This document shows, piece by piece, positions 49,109 to 57,803 of a DNA stretch of 64,000 nucleotides (the first letter of the stretch is position 1; each line of letters starts with the position of its first letter). The notes below the pieces were generated by a model. That model worked only from the letters and a program-made list of their open reading frames with translations, ran no database searches and was not told the DNA's origin. Location: the NCBI RefSeq assembly GCF_001905905.1, contig NZ_LIVT01000008.1, positions 186,001-250,000 of the forward strand, in the 5' to 3' direction. A program made the translations under genes and the position numbers. The DNA comes from Streptomyces sp. CB02366 (GTDB lineage: Bacteria; Actinomycetota; Actinomycetes; Streptomycetales; Streptomycetaceae).

Positions 49109-50729
49109 CAGCGCGAAGGACATACCGATGCGGGGCGTCGCCACCCGGTTTTCGGTGCAGTCCTGGGTCCACCTGATCCTCGGCGGGTTCGTCGTGGTCG
49201 TCTGCGGCTGCCTGGTGATCGGCGGTCTGGTGCTCTCCCGGATGTCGCAGCGCACCGATGAGCTGGTGGACCGCATCCAGCCCGCCCGGTCGGTCTCCTT
49301 CCAGCTCCAGAACGCCCTGCTCGACCAGGAGACGGGCGTGAGGGGATTCGCCCTGACCGGCGACACCTCCTTCCTGGAGCCGTACCGGAACGGCGGGAGG
49401 GCCGAGCGTGAGCGGCTGGCCGAGGCGCGGGCGCTGGTGGGGGACGACACGCGCCTGGCGGCGGACCTGGACGCCGTCGAGGCCGCCGCCGAACGGTGGC
49501 GGCGGGACAAGGCCGAGCCGTTGGTCGCGGCGGTCCGCGAGAGCGGCCCCAGCCATTCCGGCACCACCGCGCAGCTCCAGAGCAGCAAGACGGAGTTCGA
49601 CGGGCTACGGCGCGCGTACACCCTCCAGCAGCAGCACCTGGCCGACGCCCGTGACCGGGCGCGGGCCGACCTGGGCGCGGCGCGCTCCACCCGCGACTGG
49701 GTGGTGGGCATCCTGCTCGGCGTTCTCGTGCTGACGATCCTGGCGCTGAGCATGCTGCTCCACCGGATCGTGGGCATCCCGCTGAACCGGCTGCGCGCCG
49801 CTTCCGAGGCGGTGCGCTCGGGGACCTTCAGCAACCGGATCGAGGTCAAGGGGCCGTCCGACGTCCAGGCCGTGGCCGGGGCGGTGGAGAACATGCGGCG
49901 GCGGCTGGCGGACGAGCTGTCGGACGCCCGGACCCGCGAGCAGCTGCTGGCGGACCAGACGCAGGAACTGCGCCGCTCCAACTCGGAGCTGGAGCAGTTC
50001 GCCTACGTCGCCTCCCACGACCTCCAGGAGCCGCTGCGCAAGGTCGCCTCCTTCTGCCAGCTCCTGGAGAAGCGGTACGGCACCGAGCTGGACGACCGGG
50101 GCAAGCAGTACATCGCCTTCGCGGTGGACGGCGCCAAGCGCATGCAGGTGCTCATCAACGACCTGCTGACCTTCTCGCGGGTGGGGCGGGTCCACGACAG
50201 CTGGAAGCCGGTCGACCTCGGCAAGGTGTTCGACCGCGCCCTGGGCAATCTCTCCGCGGCGGTCGAGGAGTCGGGCGCGAGCGTCGAGCGGCCCGAGGAC
50301 ATGCCGGAACTCGTGGGGGACGCGACCGCCCTCACCATGGTGTGGCAGAACCTCGTCGGCAACGCGGTGAAGTTCCGCCACCCCGACCGCACGCCCCGCA
50401 TCACCGTCGACTGCGTGCGGGAGGACGACGACTGGCACCTGACCGTGTCGGACAACGGGATCGGGATCGCCCCCGAGTTCGCGGACAAGGTGTTCGTGAT
50501 CTTCCAGCGGCTACACGGTCGCGACGAGTACGACGGCACGGGCATCGGGCTCGCGCTCTGCCGGAAGATCATCGAGTTCCACGGTGGCCGGATCTGGTTG
50601 GAGCCCGAACCGGCCGAAGGCACCCGTATCCACTTCACCCTGCCCGTGGCGCCCGAGGCGCCCGCCCACACCACGGCGGAGCTGCTCGCTCCCGCCCTGC
50701 TCACCAGCCCGTCGGGAGACCCTTCGTGA
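49098..50729 (+). CDS. CHASE3-HAMP sensor histidine kinase
   Basis: 543-residue membrane kinase. Transmembrane helix about 25-47 (WVHLILGGFVVVVCGCLVIGGLVL), extracytoplasmic CHASE3 domain about 48-195 with the SFQLQNALLDQETGVRGFALTGDTSFLEPY block, second helix about 208-228 (VVGILLGVLVLTILALSMLL), HAMP to about 275, then HisKA with phospho-His in FAYVASHDLQEPLRKVASFCQLL (about 306) and HATPase with NLVGNAVKF, DNGIGIAPEF and GTGIGLALCRKIIEFHGG. ATG 49098 overlaps the phosphatase stop by 11 bp and its own stop overlaps the next receiver gene, so the three form one coupled unit. Confidence 0.95.
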   Translation: MSTDSAKDIPMRGVATRFSVQSWVHLILGGFVVVVCGCLVIGGLVLSRMSQRTDELVDRIQPARSVSFQLQNALLDQETGVRGFALTGDTSFLEPYRNGGRAERERLAEARALVGDDTRLAADLDAVEAAAERWRRDKAEPLVAAVRESGPSHSGTTAQLQSSKTEFDGLRRAYTLQQQHLADARDRARADLGAARSTRDWVVGILLGVLVLTILALSMLLHRIVGIPLNRLRAASEAVRSGTFSNRIEVKGPSDVQAVAGAVENMRRRLADELSDARTREQLLADQTQELRRSNSELEQFAYVASHDLQEPLRKVASFCQLLEKRYGTELDDRGKQYIAFAVDGAKRMQVLINDLLTFSRVGRVHDSWKPVDLGKVFDRALGNLSAAVEESGASVERPEDMPELVGDATALTMVWQNLVGNAVKFRHPDRTPRITVDCVREDDDWHLTVSDNGIGIAPEFADKVFVIFQRLHGRDEYDGTGIGLALCRKIIEFHGGRIWLEPEPAEGTRIHFTLPVAPEAPAHTTAELLAPALLTSPSGDPS

Positions 50730-51169
50730 ACACCCCTGCCCAGCCCATCGAGGTCCTGCTCGTCGAGGACGACCCCGGCGACGAGCTGATGACCCGCGAG
50801 GCGTTCGAGGACAACAAGATCCGCAACACCCTGCACGTCGTGCGCGACGGTCAGGAGGCGCTGGACTTCCTCTACCGGCGCGGCGAGTACGGCGACGCCC
50901 CCCGCCCCGACCTGGTGCTCCTGGACCTGAACCTGCCCAAGTACGACGGCCGGCAGGTGCTGGAGCAGATCAAGGGCGACCCCGAGCTCTCCCTCATCCC
51001 GGTGGTCGTGCTCACCACGTCCTCGGCCGAGGAGGACATCCTGCGCAGTTACAAGCTCCACGCCAACGCGTACGTGACGAAGCCGGTGGACCTCGACCAG
51101 TTCATCGCGGCGGTGCGCCAGATCGACGAGTTCTTCGTCACCGTGGTGCGGCTGCCCGGGCGGAAGTAA
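50726..51169 (+). CDS. Single-domain response regulator (Rcp1-like)
   Basis: 147-residue stand-alone receiver. EVLLVEDDPGDELMTREAFEDNKI (about 9-32), phospho-Asp in PDLVLLDLNLPKYDGRQVLEQIK (about 68), VVVLTTSSAEEDILRSYKLHANAYVTKPVDLDQFI (about 92-126). No output domain, as in phytochrome-linked Rcp1 regulators that pair with CHASE/GAF kinases of this type. GTG start overlaps the kinase stop. It probably relays phosphate between the kinase and other proteins of the island. Confidence 0.95.
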   Translation: MNTPAQPIEVLLVEDDPGDELMTREAFEDNKIRNTLHVVRDGQEALDFLYRRGEYGDAPRPDLVLLDLNLPKYDGRQVLEQIKGDPELSLIPVVVLTTSSAEEDILRSYKLHANAYVTKPVDLDQFIAAVRQIDEFFVTVVRLPGRK

Positions 51170-51218
51170 AATCTGCGGCGACCCCTCGGGAGTGCGATGC
51201 GTCGCCTCGGGTAGACGA

Positions 51219-51722
51219 ATGGCGGAAAAGGTTTCCGACCTCACTGCGGCGGCTTGGCTGGAGCACATGAACGAACAGGTCACCTCCCCACCGGAAGAGC
51301 CGGGGCAGGGGCTGGCTTCCGCCGAGGTACTGCTCAGCGCCGAGGTCTTCGACGGCGAGCCGGGCTGCATCGCGATGGCCCGTGCGCTCGCCGACGGCTT
51401 TCTCACCCGGCTCGTGGAGGAGTGCGCCGCCCCCATCGGGGAGCACACGCGCAGCGACCTGATGCTGGCTGTGAGCGAGCTGGTCACCAACGCGGACCGC
51501 TACAGCCACGGTCCCTACCTCCTGGAGCTGGAGGGCAACGCGCGGCTCATCAGCGTCACGGTGTACGACAGCAGCACCGCCATGCCCGTCCTGTACGCCC
51601 CCGACCCCTCCCGCCTGGGCGGTCACGGCATGGAGATCGTGGTGGCCCTGTGCGACCGGCTCACGGCCGAGCGGGTGCCGGTGGGCAAGCGGATCCGGGC
51701 GGAGTTCCAGCTCAGCACCTGA
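51219..51722 (+). CDS. RsbW-like ATP-binding anti-sigma/serine kinase type protein
   Basis: About 167-residue HATPase_c_2 protein. The N-box is DLMLAVSELVTNADRYSHGPYLLEL (about 87-111), then ISVTVYDSSTAMPVLYAPDPSRLGGHGMEIVVALCDRLTAERVPVGKRIRAEFQL with the glycine-rich GGHGMEIV lid (about 134-141). Such proteins bind or phosphorylate STAS partners and hold sigma factors. The start is uncertain: ATG 51219 (MAEKVSDL), ATG 51267 with a close GGAG, or GTG 51192. Located 49 bp after the receiver gene. Confidence 0.85.
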   Translation: MAEKVSDLTAAAWLEHMNEQVTSPPEEPGQGLASAEVLLSAEVFDGEPGCIAMARALADGFLTRLVEECAAPIGEHTRSDLMLAVSELVTNADRYSHGPYLLELEGNARLISVTVYDSSTAMPVLYAPDPSRLGGHGMEIVVALCDRLTAERVPVGKRIRAEFQLST

Positions 51723-51845
51723 GTCCGCCGGCGCCGCCCCGGCCGTCGGGCACGGCGGTGGCCCCGGCCGGTGGGCCGGGAACGTGGGGCGCCGCGCCGC
51801 ACCTCGGTCTTCCCGGACAACGGTCCCGATCCGGGGACCCCCGGC

Positions 51846-53039
51846 CTACGCGCTCCCCCGGTCGTCCTGCCGCCCGAACCAGTCCAGGCAGAGGACGAGC
51901 GCGTCGTCGAGGGTTTCGACGCCCCGGTACTCCGCCAGTTCGCCGAGCAGCGCGCGCGGGACGGTGGCGGCGGGGAGGAGACGGGTCGACTGGATGGCGC
52001 GCGCCAGCATGCGGTCCCCGTACACCTCGCCCTGCGGGGACACCGTCTCGTAGACGCCGTCGCTGACCAGCAGCAAGCGGTCGCCGGGCTCCACGTGGAA
52101 CTCCTGGACCGCGTACTGCGACTCCTGGAACATGCCGAGCGGCAGCTGGGCCTCCAGCTCCACCCGGCGCACCAGGCGGCCGCGCTGCATCCACAGCTGG
52201 GGCGACCCCGCGTCGACGACGCCGACCCGTCCGGTCTCCAGTTCGAAGCGGAGCAGCAGGGTCGAGACGTGGGAAGCGCCCCGGTGCTGGTCGTAGAGGG
52301 CCTGGTCGGCGAGGGCCGCCTGGTCCGCGATGCCGACGCCCGCCCGGCGGGCGTTGCGCAGGGCGTTGACGGCGAGGTTGGTGAGCAGGGACGCCTGTAT
52401 GCCCTCGCCCATGCCGTTGGTCACCGCGACGGTCAGCTGGTCGGCGTCGGCGGCCCAGTCGAAGTTGTCGCCGTGTATGGCGTACGCGGGCTCCAGCTGG
52501 GCGCCGATGGCGAACTCGGCGGCGGTGCAGGCCCGCGCGGGCAGCAACTGCCACTGCATCTCGGCGGCGAGGGTGAGGCGGCTGGTGCGCCGCGCGCGCC
52601 GGTACAGGTCGGTGTCCCGCTCGGCGACCAGGATCTCGTGGCCCAGCAGGTCGGCCACGCGGGCCAGTTCGGCGACCGTCCCCGGGGTGGAGAGGGCTTG
52701 GGGCAGCCGGACGGTGAGGATGCCGAGGCGTTCGCCCCGTACGGTCACGGGCAGGTGGTGGTCGACGGCGTCGTCGTGCCGGACCTGCTGTTCGCCGGGC
52801 TCCTGACTGCCGAAGGCCCGGCCCTCGGGGCTGTTGTGGAGGGACAGCGGCTGGTTCTCGTCGTCGGGCCGGTCCAGGGACTTGAGGAACCCGAGGCCGT
52901 AGTCGGCGAGATGGAGGTCCACCGCGAGGGCGCCGTAGACGCTGATGAGCTCGGTGCGCAGGGTGGCCAGCAGGGCGTGCGGCGCGGCGGCCCTCACGGC
53001 GGCCTCGATGTCCGTTCGTCTGTTCACGGTCTCTCGCAC
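51846..53039 (-). CDS. SpoIIE/PP2C-like protein with degenerate metal site
   Basis: 397-residue protein of the SpoIIE phosphatase fold after a GAF-like N-terminus (about 10-145). The PP2C part begins near residue 160 (LTLAAEMQWQLLPARA) and shows AIHGDNFDWAADADQLTVAVTNGMGEGIQASLLTNLAV, RVGVVDAGSPQLWM, LLLVSDGVYETVS and ETLDDALVLCLDWF. In the canonical GDVSGHG motif the Asp is replaced (TNGMGEG), so one metal ligand is missing and activity may be reduced or lost; the terminal Asp pair is kept. GTG 53039 with AGGACGAAG upstream. Divergent from a MarR gene. Confidence 0.88.
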   Translation of the reverse strand: MRETVNRRTDIEAAVRAAAPHALLATLRTELISVYGALAVDLHLADYGLGFLKSLDRPDDENQPLSLHNSPEGRAFGSQEPGEQQVRHDDAVDHHLPVTVRGERLGILTVRLPQALSTPGTVAELARVADLLGHEILVAERDTDLYRRARRTSRLTLAAEMQWQLLPARACTAAEFAIGAQLEPAYAIHGDNFDWAADADQLTVAVTNGMGEGIQASLLTNLAVNALRNARRAGVGIADQAALADQALYDQHRGASHVSTLLLRFELETGRVGVVDAGSPQLWMQRGRLVRRVELEAQLPLGMFQESQYAVQEFHVEPGDRLLLVSDGVYETVSPQGEVYGDRMLARAIQSTRLLPAATVPRALLGELAEYRGVETLDDALVLCLDWFGRQDDRGSA

Positions 53040-53113
53040 ATTCTTCGTCCTGCGGCATGGCGGGGGGCGATGCCGGGCTGACAAGCGGGCCCGGCGAATG
53101 ACACAGTGGGTGG

Positions 53114-53626
53114 ATGCCCCACCGAGGATTCCGCCCGAGCCGCCGTCAGGCGGCCGCCGACGCCGTCGCCGCCTCGGAGCTGCTGGAGGTGCTCTGGGGC
53201 CGGGGCCAGGAGTCCGCCGCGTCGGGCACCGTGTCGCCGTCGCAGCTCCGGGCTCTGCTGGTGATCGAGAAGCACGAGGGGACGAACCTGCGGGCGCTGG
53301 GCGAGGCTCTGGGCTCGCGGGCCCCGTCCGTCAGCAGGCTCTGCGACCGGATGGAGGCGATGGGGCTCGTCCAGCGGGCGCCCAGCCCGACCAGCCGGCG
53401 CGAGGTGGAACTGAGGCTGAGCCTGCGCGGACGCGCCCTTCTCGAAGAGTACCGGGCCCTGCGCGGACGCGAACTCGAGGCAGTGCTGGAGCGGATGGAC
53501 CCCGCCGCGCTCGCCGCGCTCGCGGCCGGTCTCGCGGCCTTCCACGCGGCGGCTTCGGAGCGCCTTTCCCCGAAGGGGGACACGGACGCCGCCCCCCTCC
53601 GCAATGATGTCGCCGACAGCGCCTAG
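53114..53626 (+). CDS. MarR-family transcriptional regulator
   Basis: 170-residue DNA-binding protein. The winged helix lies at about 40-105: SGTVSPSQLRALLVIEKHEGTNLRALGEALGSRAPSVSRLCDRMEAMGLVQRAPSPTSRREVELRLSLRGRALL. ATG 53114 (MPHRGFRP). It sits between the degenerate SpoIIE-like gene (divergent, 74 bp) and the STAS gene (downstream, same strand), both plausible targets. A MarR-like palindrome lies 96 bp after its stop. Confidence 0.92.
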   Translation: MPHRGFRPSRRQAAADAVAASELLEVLWGRGQESAASGTVSPSQLRALLVIEKHEGTNLRALGEALGSRAPSVSRLCDRMEAMGLVQRAPSPTSRREVELRLSLRGRALLEEYRALRGRELEAVLERMDPAALAALAAGLAAFHAAASERLSPKGDTDAAPLRNDVADSA

Positions 53627-53721
53627 CCTCATCCCGCCCCTGCCTCCGCATCCATCGGCGCTCCGCCGTCGACAGCGGCCCGCGCAACCGTCGGGGACCA
53701 GATTGTTACCCGATGGAGAAT

Positions 53722-53737
53722 GTTGTCAAATGGCAAC
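53722..53737. promoter_or_regulatory. MarR-like palindrome upstream of the STAS gene
   Basis: GTTGTCAAATGGCAAC has seven-base arms with one mismatch. Three GTTAC direct repeats (53705, 53739, 53751) surround it. It is 114 bp upstream of the STAS start, so it could be bound by the MarR protein encoded just before. Confidence 0.5.
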
Positions 53738-53850
53738 TGTTACTTCTATCGTTACGCCCGTACCCCACCGCGACCAGGGACGGAACCGGGGCCGACCTGT
53801 CCGACAGAACCCCTCCCCGTCCCCCTCCCGATCCGCCCGAGGTGCCTTCC

Positions 53851-54213
53851 GTGCTTTCATCGCCCAACGAAGACCGAGCCGTCAGAGTCCTCACCCGACG
53901 GGAGCGGGGTGCTCTGGTCCTCGCGGTCTCGGGGGACCTCGACATCGACAGTGTCGGCCCCCTGGGCCAGGCTCTCGCCTCGGCGGTCGACGACGGTTCC
54001 GGACCGGTGGTCGTGGATCTCTCGGGCGTGGGGTTCGCGGACTCCACGGTGGTGAACGTGCTTCTCCAGGGACACACCGCCCTGGGCGACCGGATGCGGC
54101 TGGCCGACCCGTCCCCCTTCATGCGGCGCCTGATCGGCATGATCGGCCTCGACAGCGCCGTGCCGGTGCTGTCGTCGGTCGACGAAGCCATAGACGCCGT
54201 CCTGCCTTCCTGA
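53851..54213 (+). CDS. STAS-domain anti-sigma factor antagonist
   Basis: 120-residue SpoIIAA/RsbV-type protein. LVLAVSGDLDIDSVGPLGQAL (about 18-38) and PVVVDLSGVGFADSTVVNVLL (about 49-69) are the STAS strands; the phosphorylatable Ser lies in FADSTVV as in BldG/RsbV. GTG 53851 has GAGG eight bases upstream; the ATG at 53713 adds 46 unlike residues. It is the likely substrate of the PP2C-type proteins and partner of the RsbW-like ATPase in the same island. Confidence 0.9.
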   Translation: MLSSPNEDRAVRVLTRRERGALVLAVSGDLDIDSVGPLGQALASAVDDGSGPVVVDLSGVGFADSTVVNVLLQGHTALGDRMRLADPSPFMRRLIGMIGLDSAVPVLSSVDEAIDAVLPS

Positions 54214-54247
54214 GGCTCCGGGCCGCGCCGACCGCGACGCCGAGCCG

Positions 54248-54952
54248 CTACCGGCCGGGTGCGGCCCGTCCGGGCGCCCGGTCGAACACGCAGTCCCCGC
54301 ACAGCCCGCCCTCGGGGCAGCGCCAGTACAGGCAGCAGCTGCGCCGCCGGAACGCCGGCCCGTGCGGGGCCCCGGCGCCCCCCAGCACCTCGTCGTCGAA
54401 GAGTTCGGCTGCCAGCGCCCGCGCCCGCTCGGCCACCTCCGGCCGATCGTGGGCGTCGGCGTAGGCGACGAGTTCGCGTACGGCTCCGGCGAGCGCGGAC
54501 CCCGCGTTGCCCCACAGGAGCCGCGGAGAGATGTTCCCGTCCCGCCGGAACGCCTCGGCCAGCGGGACCAGGTGCCCGTACTGGACCTGCTCGCGGACGC
54601 TGTCCGCCGTTCCGGGCAGCTCCTGGGCGCCCGCCAGCCACAGGTCCTCGGGCGAGGTGGACAGCGGATCCCAGTGCAGGAGGCCGGGCGTCAGCGCCGG
54701 GATCCGCCCGAAGAGCGCGGCGGGGCCGAGGGCGAGGGACCACAGCCGGGCGGCCAGCCCCAGGTGGGCGATCGAGGCGGCGACCCTGCGCTCGGGGGCC
54801 GCCAGGCGGGCCGCGACCGTGTCGACCCGCGCGGCCAGCGGCCCGTTCCCACCCGCGTACAACCGCTCCAGCGGCTGGTGTCCGCCGCCCGGCACGGGGG
54901 CGGTCCGCAGGGCGAAGAACCCGCCGACCGACGCCAGCAGCACCAGGTCCAT
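54248..54952 (-). CDS. FhuF-like (2Fe-2S)-binding protein
   Basis: 234-residue protein whose C-terminus has the FhuF/ferric-siderophore reductase cluster motif SCCLYWRCPEGGLCGDCVFD (about 208-227; CC-x-Y-W-R-C-x4-LCGDC). The N-terminal part (about 15-150) is helical (AARVDTVAARLAA, HLGLAARLWSLALGPAALF). FhuF-type proteins reduce Fe(III)-siderophore complexes after uptake. ATG 54952 has GGGGAG upstream. No siderophore genes are adjacent; the STAS gene is convergent. Confidence 0.88.
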   Translation of the reverse strand: MDLVLLASVGGFFALRTAPVPGGGHQPLERLYAGGNGPLAARVDTVAARLAAPERRVAASIAHLGLAARLWSLALGPAALFGRIPALTPGLLHWDPLSTSPEDLWLAGAQELPGTADSVREQVQYGHLVPLAEAFRRDGNISPRLLWGNAGSALAGAVRELVAYADAHDRPEVAERARALAAELFDDEVLGGAGAPHGPAFRRRSCCLYWRCPEGGLCGDCVFDRAPGRAAPGR

Positions 54953-55196
54953 GCCCCGCTCCCCTCGGTCCGCGGCCCGCCTTCCGTCCGCTCCCGCGAC
55001 CGGTCCGCACGGACACCGGCCGTGTCGTCCGCGCGGCTCACCGTATCCGCCGGGCGGCGACTTCTGACGACCGGGGGCGGCGGGGCTACCGTCGAGAGGA
55101 GGACGTCGCTCCGAGAGGCGTACTCCTGGGGCAGTACGCCGAAGTGCAGTCTCAAGGACGACGACGCGGGGCCCCGGACGGGACATCGTGGTGTAC

Positions 55197-56351
55197 ATGA
55201 GTTCCCTTGCGCTGTCCGTGCTGCTGTCGCTGGTCTCCGCGGTCGCCTACGCGGCCGGGGCGATCATCCAGGAGCGCGTGGCGGCGACCGGTGACGACGC
55301 GTGGCGCGCTCTGCTGCGCAACGGCGTGTGGTGGACCGCCGTGGTGCTCAACGGGGCCGGGGCGGTCCTGCACGTGGTGGCGCTCGCCTACGGCCCGCTC
55401 AGCCTGGTCCAGCCGCTCGGCGCGCTGACGATCGTCTTCGCCCTGCCGCTGGCGGCCCTGTTCGTCGGGCGGCGGGCGGGGGCGGCCGCGTGGCGCGGCG
55501 CGTTGCTGGCGACGGCGGGGCTCGGCGGGCTGCTGGCGCTCACGGGGGACGCGGAGCCGCACACGCTGAACGGTTTCGAGCAGCTGCTGCTGGCTTCGGT
55601 GACGTTCGGGGCCGTCGCCGTACTGGCGGTGTTCGCGCGTACGGTGCGGCGGCCGGTCCTGCGCAGCCTCGTCCTGGCCACGGGCGCGGGCGGGGCGTTC
55701 GGCATGGCCTCGGTGTTCACCAAGACCGTGGCCGTGGAGTGGACGTCCGGTTCGGTGCGCTCCGGTGTGCTGCCGCTGCTGGCGATCGCCGGTCTCGCGG
55801 CGGCGGGCCTGTTCCTGTCCCAGGCCGCCTACCGGGGCGCGGGGCTCACGGCCCCGCTCGCGACCGTGACGGTGGTCAATCCGCTGGTGGCCGCCGCGAT
55901 CGGCATCACGCTGTTCGGCGAGCATTTCCGGCTCGCCGTCCCGGGGACCGCCCTCGCCCTGTGCTGCGGAGCGCTCGCCGCCGCCGGCCTGATCATGCTG
56001 ACCCGGGAACGGCTGGACAGGGAGCACACCGAGGAGGCGCGGGCCGGCACGGTGGACTCGGGCGTCCGGCGCGCGGCCCCGCCCGGCGCCCCCGCCGCGG
56101 AGGAAGCCGTGCCTGCGGCGAACGGGCCGGAGGAGGAGCGGCGGACCCCGCCGCCACCGGTCGCTCCGGGCCCCGCGTCGGGGACGCGTGCGGCACCCGG
56201 GTCGTCACCGCTGCCGCCGGGGCGGGCGGTGCCGCGGATGGAGTTCGGTGCGCCGGCCGCGCCCGGCGGGCGGCGGCGCACCGGGGCGACCCTGCGGCGC
56301 CCCGCGTCCGAGCGGACGGTTCAGACCCTGACGCCGCCCGCCCGGAGGTAG
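55197..56351 (+). CDS. EamA/DMT-like transporter family protein with disordered C-terminus
   Basis: About 384-residue membrane protein with nine to ten helices in the first 285 residues, in two EamA-like repeats: LLSLVSAVAYAAGAIIQERVA, LHVVALAYGPLSLVQPLGALTIVFALPLAALFVG, GGAFGMASVFTKTVAVEW and GLTAPLATVTVVNPLVAAAIGITLFGEHF. The order fits DMT permeases of the NIPA/magnesium type. Residues 285-384 are Pro/Ala-rich and acidic. ATG 55197 chosen; GTG 55188 and 55191 also in frame. Substrate not predictable. Its 3' end overlaps the convergent M23 gene by 31 bp. Confidence 0.85.
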   Translation: MSSLALSVLLSLVSAVAYAAGAIIQERVAATGDDAWRALLRNGVWWTAVVLNGAGAVLHVVALAYGPLSLVQPLGALTIVFALPLAALFVGRRAGAAAWRGALLATAGLGGLLALTGDAEPHTLNGFEQLLLASVTFGAVAVLAVFARTVRRPVLRSLVLATGAGGAFGMASVFTKTVAVEWTSGSVRSGVLPLLAIAGLAAAGLFLSQAAYRGAGLTAPLATVTVVNPLVAAAIGITLFGEHFRLAVPGTALALCCGALAAAGLIMLTRERLDREHTEEARAGTVDSGVRRAAPPGAPAAEEAVPAANGPEEERRTPPPPVAPGPASGTRAAPGSSPLPPGRAVPRMEFGAPAAPGGRRRTGATLRRPASERTVQTLTPPARR

Positions 56352-57697
56352 GCCAGCGGGTCGACGTCGGAGCCGTACCCGGGGCCCGTACGGATCTCGA
56401 AGTGCAGGTGCGGGCCCGTGCTGTTGCCCGTGGAGCCGGAGCGGGCGATGCGCTGACCGCCGGAGACCGTCTGGCCGGCCCGCACGTGGAGCGCGGAGAG
56501 ATGGGCGTACTGGCTGTACTTGCCGTCGCCGTGCCGGATGACGACCTCGTAGCCGTACGCTCCGGCCCAGCCGGCCGAGACGACGCGTCCCGGGGCCACG
56601 GACTTGACCGACGTCCCGGTGGGCACGGGGAAGTCCACGCCCGTGTGGTACCCGCTGGACCATCCGCCGGCCTGCCGGTAGGGGGTGCCGGTGCCGGCCG
56701 CGACCGGGGCGCTGAAACCGGAGTGCTTCACGGCGCGCTCCGGGGCGGGCCGCTCCTTCTTCGGGGCTTCCCGCTTCGGCGCTTCCCTCTTGGGGGCTTC
56801 CTTCTTCGGCGCCTGCTGCTGCGGGGCCGCCCTCTCGGGGGCCTGCCGCTTCGGGGCTCCCTGCTTCGGGGCGGCCTGCGCGGGCGCCTGCTTCCCGGAT
56901 CCGGCGTCGGACCGGTCCGCCTTCCTCGCTCCGGGGGCGGCGGCCCGGGGCCCGGGCTCGGCTTTCCGCGCGGGCTTCGCGGCCTGCCGCCCCTCCCCCG
57001 TCTTCGACGCCTGGCTCCCGTCGAGGCTCAGCCGTTGTCCGGGGAAGATCAGGTCCGGGTCGTCGCCGACGACGGTGCGGTTGGCGGCGTAGAGGCCCTG
57101 CCAGCCACCGCGGACCCGCTGGGCGGAGGCGATCCCGGAAAGGGAGTCGCCGCTCGCGACGGTGTACGCGTCGCGCTTGCCCGGTACGTGGGTGGGCGTC
57201 GCCTCGGCGGGGCGGGCGTTCGGCCGTGCGGGCGCGCTCTGCGGCGCGGCCTGGACGGGGCGGCTTCCGGCGCTCTGCGCACCGGCGCCCGGGCCCGGCG
57301 AGGTCTCGGGCGCGTCCCCGCCCCGGGTCAGCCCCGCGCGTACGGAACAGGTGGGCCAGGCGCCGGGGCCCTGGCCGTCGAGCACCCGCTCGGCGACGGC
57401 GATCTGCTGGTCCCGGGTGGCGAGGTCGGCGCGCGGCGCGAACTCCGGACCACCGTAGGCCGCCCAGGTGGATCCGCTGAACTGGAGCCCGCCGTAATAG
57501 CCGTTGCCCGTGTTGACGGACCAGTTGCCGCTGGACTCGCAGGCGGCGACCTTCTCCCAGACCTCGCTCGGCGCCGCCCCGGCCGAGGCGGCGGTGATGA
57601 GCGGGAGCGCGATGCCCGCGCCGCTCGCCGTCACCGTGAGCGAAGCACGGTTGATGCGGCTGGGCTGATATCTGCGGTGCCGTCCGGTCGCGGCCAT
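56321..57697 (-). CDS. Secreted cell-wall hydrolase: transglycosylase (Rpf)-LysM-M23
   Basis: 458-residue exported protein. Signal peptide about 1-41 (INRASLTVTASGAGIALPLITAASAGAA), a resuscitation-promoting-factor-like transglycosylase domain about 42-118 (SEVWEKVAACESSGNWSVNTGNGYYGGLQFSGSTWAAYGG with catalytic Glu in ACESSG), LysM about 175-222 (YTVASGDSLSGIA), a Lys/Pro/Ala-rich linker with APKKEAPKREAPKRE repeats, and an M23 LytM-type endopeptidase about 340-450 (SSGYHTGVDFPVPTG, VVIRHGDGKYSQYAHLS, GPHLHFEIRTGP with the metal His). Cleaves glycan and peptide in peptidoglycan. ATG 57697. Confidence 0.95.
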   Translation of the reverse strand: MAATGRHRRYQPSRINRASLTVTASGAGIALPLITAASAGAAPSEVWEKVAACESSGNWSVNTGNGYYGGLQFSGSTWAAYGGPEFAPRADLATRDQQIAVAERVLDGQGPGAWPTCSVRAGLTRGGDAPETSPGPGAGAQSAGSRPVQAAPQSAPARPNARPAEATPTHVPGKRDAYTVASGDSLSGIASAQRVRGGWQGLYAANRTVVGDDPDLIFPGQRLSLDGSQASKTGEGRQAAKPARKAEPGPRAAAPGARKADRSDAGSGKQAPAQAAPKQGAPKRQAPERAAPQQQAPKKEAPKREAPKREAPKKERPAPERAVKHSGFSAPVAAGTGTPYRQAGGWSSGYHTGVDFPVPTGTSVKSVAPGRVVSAGWAGAYGYEVVIRHGDGKYSQYAHLSALHVRAGQTVSGGQRIARSGSTGNSTGPHLHFEIRTGPGYGSDVDPLAYLRAGGVRV

Positions 57698-57803
57698 GCG
57701 TGGCTCCCCCACTGGCTTCGGTACATCTCGCAAAGGGCAACGTAGGTCCGCACGGTGACTGATCACAAGCAAAACGTGGTACTCGGCCGCCCGCGGCCGG
57801 ACG

